Assembly: GCA_934178345.1 (NCBI GenBank)
Contig: CAKPQG010000003.1
Location: 1 to 64,000 of the forward strand
Length of the DNA stretch: 64,000 bases
Source: an uncultured Dialister sp.
Lineage (GTDB): Bacteria > Bacillota > Negativicutes > Veillonellales > Dialisteraceae
Direction: 5' to 3'
Part shown: piece by piece, positions 61,216-64,000 of the stretch
Numbering within the stretch: the first letter of the stretch is position 1
Layout of the letters: each line of letters starts with the position of its first letter
Translations under genes and position numbers: made by a program
Notes under the pieces: generated by a model
The model's input: the letters and a program-made list of their open reading frames with translations, nothing else
What the model was told of the DNA's origin: nothing
Database searches by the model: none

Positions 61216-62233
61216 ATCCGAGCACCTCGCTTGTGATAGGTAACGATTTCAGATGACTGAGCGCTTCTTTCATATCGCTGTCATCGCCGATGATGGTGAT
61301 AATGAGACGGCCGAAGGACACATTCTGGATGTAGTCAATGGAACCGTACAGGATAGATACGTCCAGATTGTACTTTTTGATGAGATTGGCGATGATCGGT
61401 TCATTCGCGACGTCGCCGCGGAAGGAGAGGGAGAGGACGGTCTGGTCGTCTGCATTCTCTTTATCGGCATGGATATCCATGTGGGAGAGCTGTTCCGGTA
61501 CTTCCGAAGACATGACCGAGCCGACGAATTTTTTTAGCGTCGAGGTCTGCGGATTGGTGAAAAGGTCGACGACGGAGCCCTCTTCGATGATGCGGCCATG
61601 TTCGATGACGGCGACACGTTCCGCGATTTCCTTGATGACTTCCATCTGATGCGTGATCATGATGATGGTGATGCCGAGTTTCTTATTGATATCTTTCAGT
61701 AGCTGCAGGATGGATTTGACGGTTTCAGGATCCAGCGCAGAGGTCGCTTCATCAGAGAGAAGTACAGATGGATTGGACACGATGGCGCGTGCAATGCCGA
61801 CACGCTGCTTCTGTCCGCCGGAGAGCTGGGCGGGGTACTTATCCTTGTACTCGGTGAGACCGACCATTTCGAGAATGTCATCGATGCGTTTCTTCTGCTC
61901 CGCCTTCGGCACGTTGGCAAGCTCCAGTGGGAATGCGATATTTCCTGCTACCGTGCGGGAGGAAAGCAGGTTGAAATGCTGGAAAATCATGCCGATGCCT
62001 TTGCGTTCGCTGCGCAGCTCTGCCTTGGAGAGCTTCATCATGTCTTTGCCATTGATCAGGACTTCGCCTGTGGTCGGTGGTTCAAGCATATTGATGCAGC
62101 GGACCAGGGTCGATTTCCCAGCACCGGACTGTCCGACGATACCGTAGATCTCACCATCTTTGATGGTGAGGCTGACGTCATCCAGTGCTTTGAAATTGCC
62201 ATATACTTTCGTTATATGTTTGAGTTCAATCAT
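61199..62233 (-). CDS. metN: methionine ABC transporter ATP-binding protein
   Basis: Walker A is GQSGAGKST (34-42), the signature LSGGQKQRVGIARA, Walker B LLSDEAT. A C-terminal NIL regulatory domain of about 90 residues binds methionine and shuts the transporter when cellular methionine is high. It has 344 residues. It is first gene after the SAM-I riboswitch. Confidence 0.97.
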   Translation of the reverse strand: MIELKHITKVYGNFKALDDVSLTIKDGEIYGIVGQSGAGKSTLVRCINMLEPPTTGEVLINGKDMMKLSKAELRSERKGIGMIFQHFNLLSSRTVAGNIAFPLELANVPKAEQKKRIDDILEMVGLTEYKDKYPAQLSGGQKQRVGIARAIVSNPSVLLSDEATSALDPETVKSILQLLKDINKKLGITIIMITHQMEVIKEIAERVAVIEHGRIIEEGSVVDLFTNPQTSTLKKFVGSVMSSEVPEQLSHMDIHADKENADDQTVLSLSFRGDVANEPIIANLIKKYNLDVSILYGSIDYIQNVSFGRLIITIIGDDSDMKEALSHLKSLPITSEVLGYVSSH

Positions 62234-62254
62234 TGGAGTCTCCTCGTAAAAAAC

Positions 62255-62393
62255 AAAAAAACTTTCATCGGAAGATGAAAGCTTTGAGTCGCATCATCTT
62301 TCGAGCATATACTCGCTGGAATTGGCACCGTTTCATAAAGATGGTTGCCGTGGCTTCAAAGGGCCAGTCCCTCCGCCACTCATGATGAAAGTT
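62255..62393 (-). promoter_or_regulatory. SAM-I (S-box) riboswitch controlling metNI
   Basis: On the minus strand the core GAGTGGCGGAGGGACTGGCC with CTTTGAAGCC, CGGCAACC and GGTGCCAATTCCAGC is unmistakable. P1 uses CATCAT/ATGATG. The expression platform ends in AAGCTTTCATC/GATGAAAGTTT plus a T-run (62262-62283). SAM binding should stop transcription into metN. Confidence 0.97.
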
Positions 62394-62426
62394 GTATGAA
62401 ATTCATCGGCAAGGCCGATTGAATGA

Positions 62427-62455
62427 ATTGTACTCTTTATGAGAAAGAAAGTCAA
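62427..62455 (-). promoter_or_regulatory. promoter of the SAM riboswitch-metNI transcript
   Basis: TTGACT (62450-62455), 17 bases, TACAAT (62427-62432), on the minus strand. Confidence 0.85.
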
Positions 62456-62462
62456 TAGGGGG

Positions 62463-62648
62463 GAGGGGGAGCCCGTAGGGCGTGCTGCCCCATGATTGCG
62501 TGCGAAAGCATCGCTTGAATGAGAAATTAAAAATGAGAAATGCGAAATGGTGGTGCGGCGCATAAAAGTATAGCAGCGCCGCGAAGTATAAAATAATGGC
62601 GAGACCCGAAGGTGGTATGTAGTCACCAGTCACCAGTCACTAGTCACA
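62463..62648 (+). repeat. composite repeat block between the divergent metN and yerC-like genes
   Basis: GGGAGCCCGTAGGGCGTG module, GAAATTA/GAAATGA heptads, hairpin GCGGCGC, loop, GCGCCGC, AGTATAAAATAATGGCGAGACCC, AGTCACC heptads. It starts within ten bases of the metN -35 box. Confidence 0.85.
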
Positions 62649-62672
62649 AGCTACTCCCACCCCATTTTCCTT

Positions 62673-62701
62673 TTGCACCAGTTCATCTCTAATGCTATAA
62701 T
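62673..62701 (+). promoter_or_regulatory. promoter of the yerC-like gene with overlapping palindromes
   Basis: TTGCAC (62673-62678), 17 bases, TATAAT (62696-62701). ATACT-AA-AGTAT and AGTA-TTG-TACT follow at about 62701-62718, over the likely transcription start, as an operator would. Confidence 0.7.
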
Positions 62702-62749
62702 ATACTAAAGTATTGTACTATGACTACCCAATGACAGGAGGATATATCA

Positions 62750-63064
62750 ATGAGTGTGAATCACAGACTGGTGAATCCGCTGACGGATCAGCTTTTCGAT
62801 GGCATTCTGACTTTGAAGACGAGAGAGGAGTGCTATGAATTTTTTGAAGACCTTTGTACGATCAATGAACTGCGCGACATGTCGCAGCGGCTGGAAGTGG
62901 CACGCATGCTCGAAGCGGGAGATAAGTATGACCGCATCGAAGAAGCGACGGGCGCGAGCACTGCCACGATTTCCCGTGTCAAGCGCTGCCTGAAATTCGG
63001 AGCCGATGGATACGTGCAGGTGCTCTCTCGGATGGGAAAAGACGTCTCGAAGATGACTGACTGA
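62750..63064 (+). CDS. TrpR-related YerC/YecD family regulator
   Basis: 104-residue helix-turn-helix protein of the Trp-repressor fold. It shows LKTREECYEFFEDLCTINEL and the DNA-binding region RIEEATGASTATISRVKRCL. The effector is not known for this family. GGAGGATA precedes the ATG. The palindromes over its promoter suggest autoregulation, which is inference. The mutase gene follows 70 bases later. Confidence 0.9.
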   Translation: MSVNHRLVNPLTDQLFDGILTLKTREECYEFFEDLCTINELRDMSQRLEVARMLEAGDKYDRIEEATGASTATISRVKRCLKFGADGYVQVLSRMGKDVSKMTD

Positions 63065-63135
63065 TCATTTCAGGGACATGGGGATCTGATCGCGGGATCG
63101 GATTCTCCTTAGTTTTTCAAAAAGGAAAAAATACC

Positions 63136-64000
63136 ATGCAACCATTAGAGCTTTCTCATGAAGGCTTCAAAGCCTATGATATTCGCGGTGTCGTGGGGGC
63201 GGAAGTGAATGAAGACCTGGCCTATCGCGTAGGTCGTGCCTATGCAGCGCTCTACCATCCGCGGGCGATGTGTGTCGGCTATGATATCCGTCCGAGCTCT
63301 CCTGCTATCGCTGAGGCGGTCATGCGCGGTCTGACGGATGGCGGCGCGGATGTGATGGACATCGGCCTATGCGGGACGGAGATGATGTACTTCGGCACGT
63401 TTCATTACGGACTTTCTGGCGGCATCATGATTACCGCGAGCCATAATCCATCGAACTACAATGGCTTAAAACTTGTGCGCGAAGGGGGGATCCCTGTCAG
63501 TGCTGATACGGGGCTGAAAGACATCGAAGCCCTTGCATTCTCTGGCGATTTTCCCGAGACGGAGAAAAAAGGGAAGATCTTTGAGAAACAGATCCTCTCG
63601 GACTACATCGACTGTATCCTCTCTTTTGTGGATGTCTCAAAGATGAAGCCGCTTCACATCGTGGTGAATGCTGGAAATGGCTGTGCCAATATCGCTTTCG
63701 CAGAACTGAAAAAACACCTGCCCTTTATTTTTACAGAATTATATATGGAGCCGGATGGCACTTTCCCTCATGGTGTGCCGAATCCGATGCTCGAAGAGTG
63801 CCAGAAGCCGCTCGTGGAGAAGGTACTCGAAGAAAAAGCGGATCTCGGCATCGCGTGGGATGGAGACTTTGATCGTTGTTTCTTCATCGATGAGAATGGG
63901 AAATTCGTAGAAGGCTGTTACATGGTGGGACTGCTTGCATCCTATTTCCTTAAGAGGCATCCCGGAGAAATCATCATTCACGATCCGCGCGTCTTCTGGA
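63136..64000 (+). CDS. phosphomannomutase/phosphoglucomutase family, truncated by the window edge
   Basis: Alpha-D-phosphohexomutase, first 288 residues visible. KAYDIRGVVG is near the N-terminus, the phosphoserine loop ITASHNPSNYNG carries S102, and the metal loop AWDGDFDR is at 241-247. Of the ManB/AlgC type rather than GlmM, which is separately present. It would feed mannose- or glucose-1-phosphate into surface polysaccharides. AAAGGA precedes the ATG. Confidence 0.92.
   Translation, partial: MQPLELSHEGFKAYDIRGVVGAEVNEDLAYRVGRAYAALYHPRAMCVGYDIRPSSPAIAEAVMRGLTDGGADVMDIGLCGTEMMYFGTFHYGLSGGIMITASHNPSNYNGLKLVREGGIPVSADTGLKDIEALAFSGDFPETEKKGKIFEKQILSDYIDCILSFVDVSKMKPLHIVVNAGNGCANIAFAELKKHLPFIFTELYMEPDGTFPHGVPNPMLEECQKPLVEKVLEEKADLGIAWDGDFDRCFFIDENGKFVEGCYMVGLLASYFLKRHPGEIIIHDPRVFW

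Overview
The window reads as chromosome of an anaerobic Bacillota of the Negativicutes type. Supporting signs are the Firmicutes-style clusters (tgt-yajC-secDF, cdaA-cdaR-glmM, cysS-mrnC-rlmB-yacP, rplU-prp-rpmA, dnaG-rpoD), L-serine dehydratase in separate alpha and beta subunits, a cysteine T-box, a SAM-I riboswitch, RNase M5, and no sporulation genes. Base composition is near 50% GC by eye. A Dialister-like genus is my guess and is not proven by the sequence.

Layout. 1-4600: queuosine and Sec genes (tgt, yajC, formyl-THF cyclo-ligase, secD, secF). 4600-10200: an amino-acid:sodium symporter, queG, a zeta-toxin-like kinase and cbiZ, separated by repeat-rich gaps. 10.4-17.2 kb: an unknown membrane protein, sdaAB/sdaAA, and the c-di-AMP/cell-wall unit cdaA-cdaR-glmM. 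17.7-22 kb: a long leader with a cysteine T-box, then cysS-mrnC-rlmB-yacP. 22.2-29 kb: a peptidase, efp, two Asp23-like genes, nusB, a TsaD paralogue, ispA, tlyA and nadK. 29.2-33.7 kb: rplU-prp-rpmA and the lysine/diaminopimelate genes dapB-asd-dapA. 33.7-51.7 kb: lgt, an orphan response regulator, rnmV-rsmA, tadA with tRNA-Ser, glnS, two flavodoxins, an aminotransferase, uppP, an ATP-grasp protein, dnaG-rpoD and fba. 52.3-54.1 kb: tRNA-Lys followed by a decayed prophage fragment and a possible small structured RNA. 54.1-55.3 kb: an acyl-CoA dehydrogenase.

The most notable locus is the AT-rich island at 55.6-58.9 kb. It encodes a secreted peptide ending in six tandem His-Xaa-Ser tripeptides, a small HxsD-like protein, and two different radical SAM enzymes. 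I read this as a complete HxsABCD (His-Xaa-Ser) peptide-modification system, apparently acquired horizontally, with an intrinsic terminator between the peptide gene and its maturases. The window closes with a SAM-riboswitch-controlled metNI(Q) methionine transporter, a TrpR-like regulator and a truncated phosphomannomutase-family gene.

The second notable feature is the intergenic DNA. Around twenty gaps carry a modular repeat built of 7-bp tandem arrays of several kinds, a GCGGCGC/GCGCCGC hairpin, a GGGTTAGCCC module and other hairpins. Two families of short inverted-repeat elements sit inside or beside these blocks. The blocks lie only between genes, including inside apparent operons (sdaAB/sdaAA, asd/dapA, metI/metQ, rlmB/yacP), and resemble in style the heptanucleotide STRR repeats of cyanobacteria.
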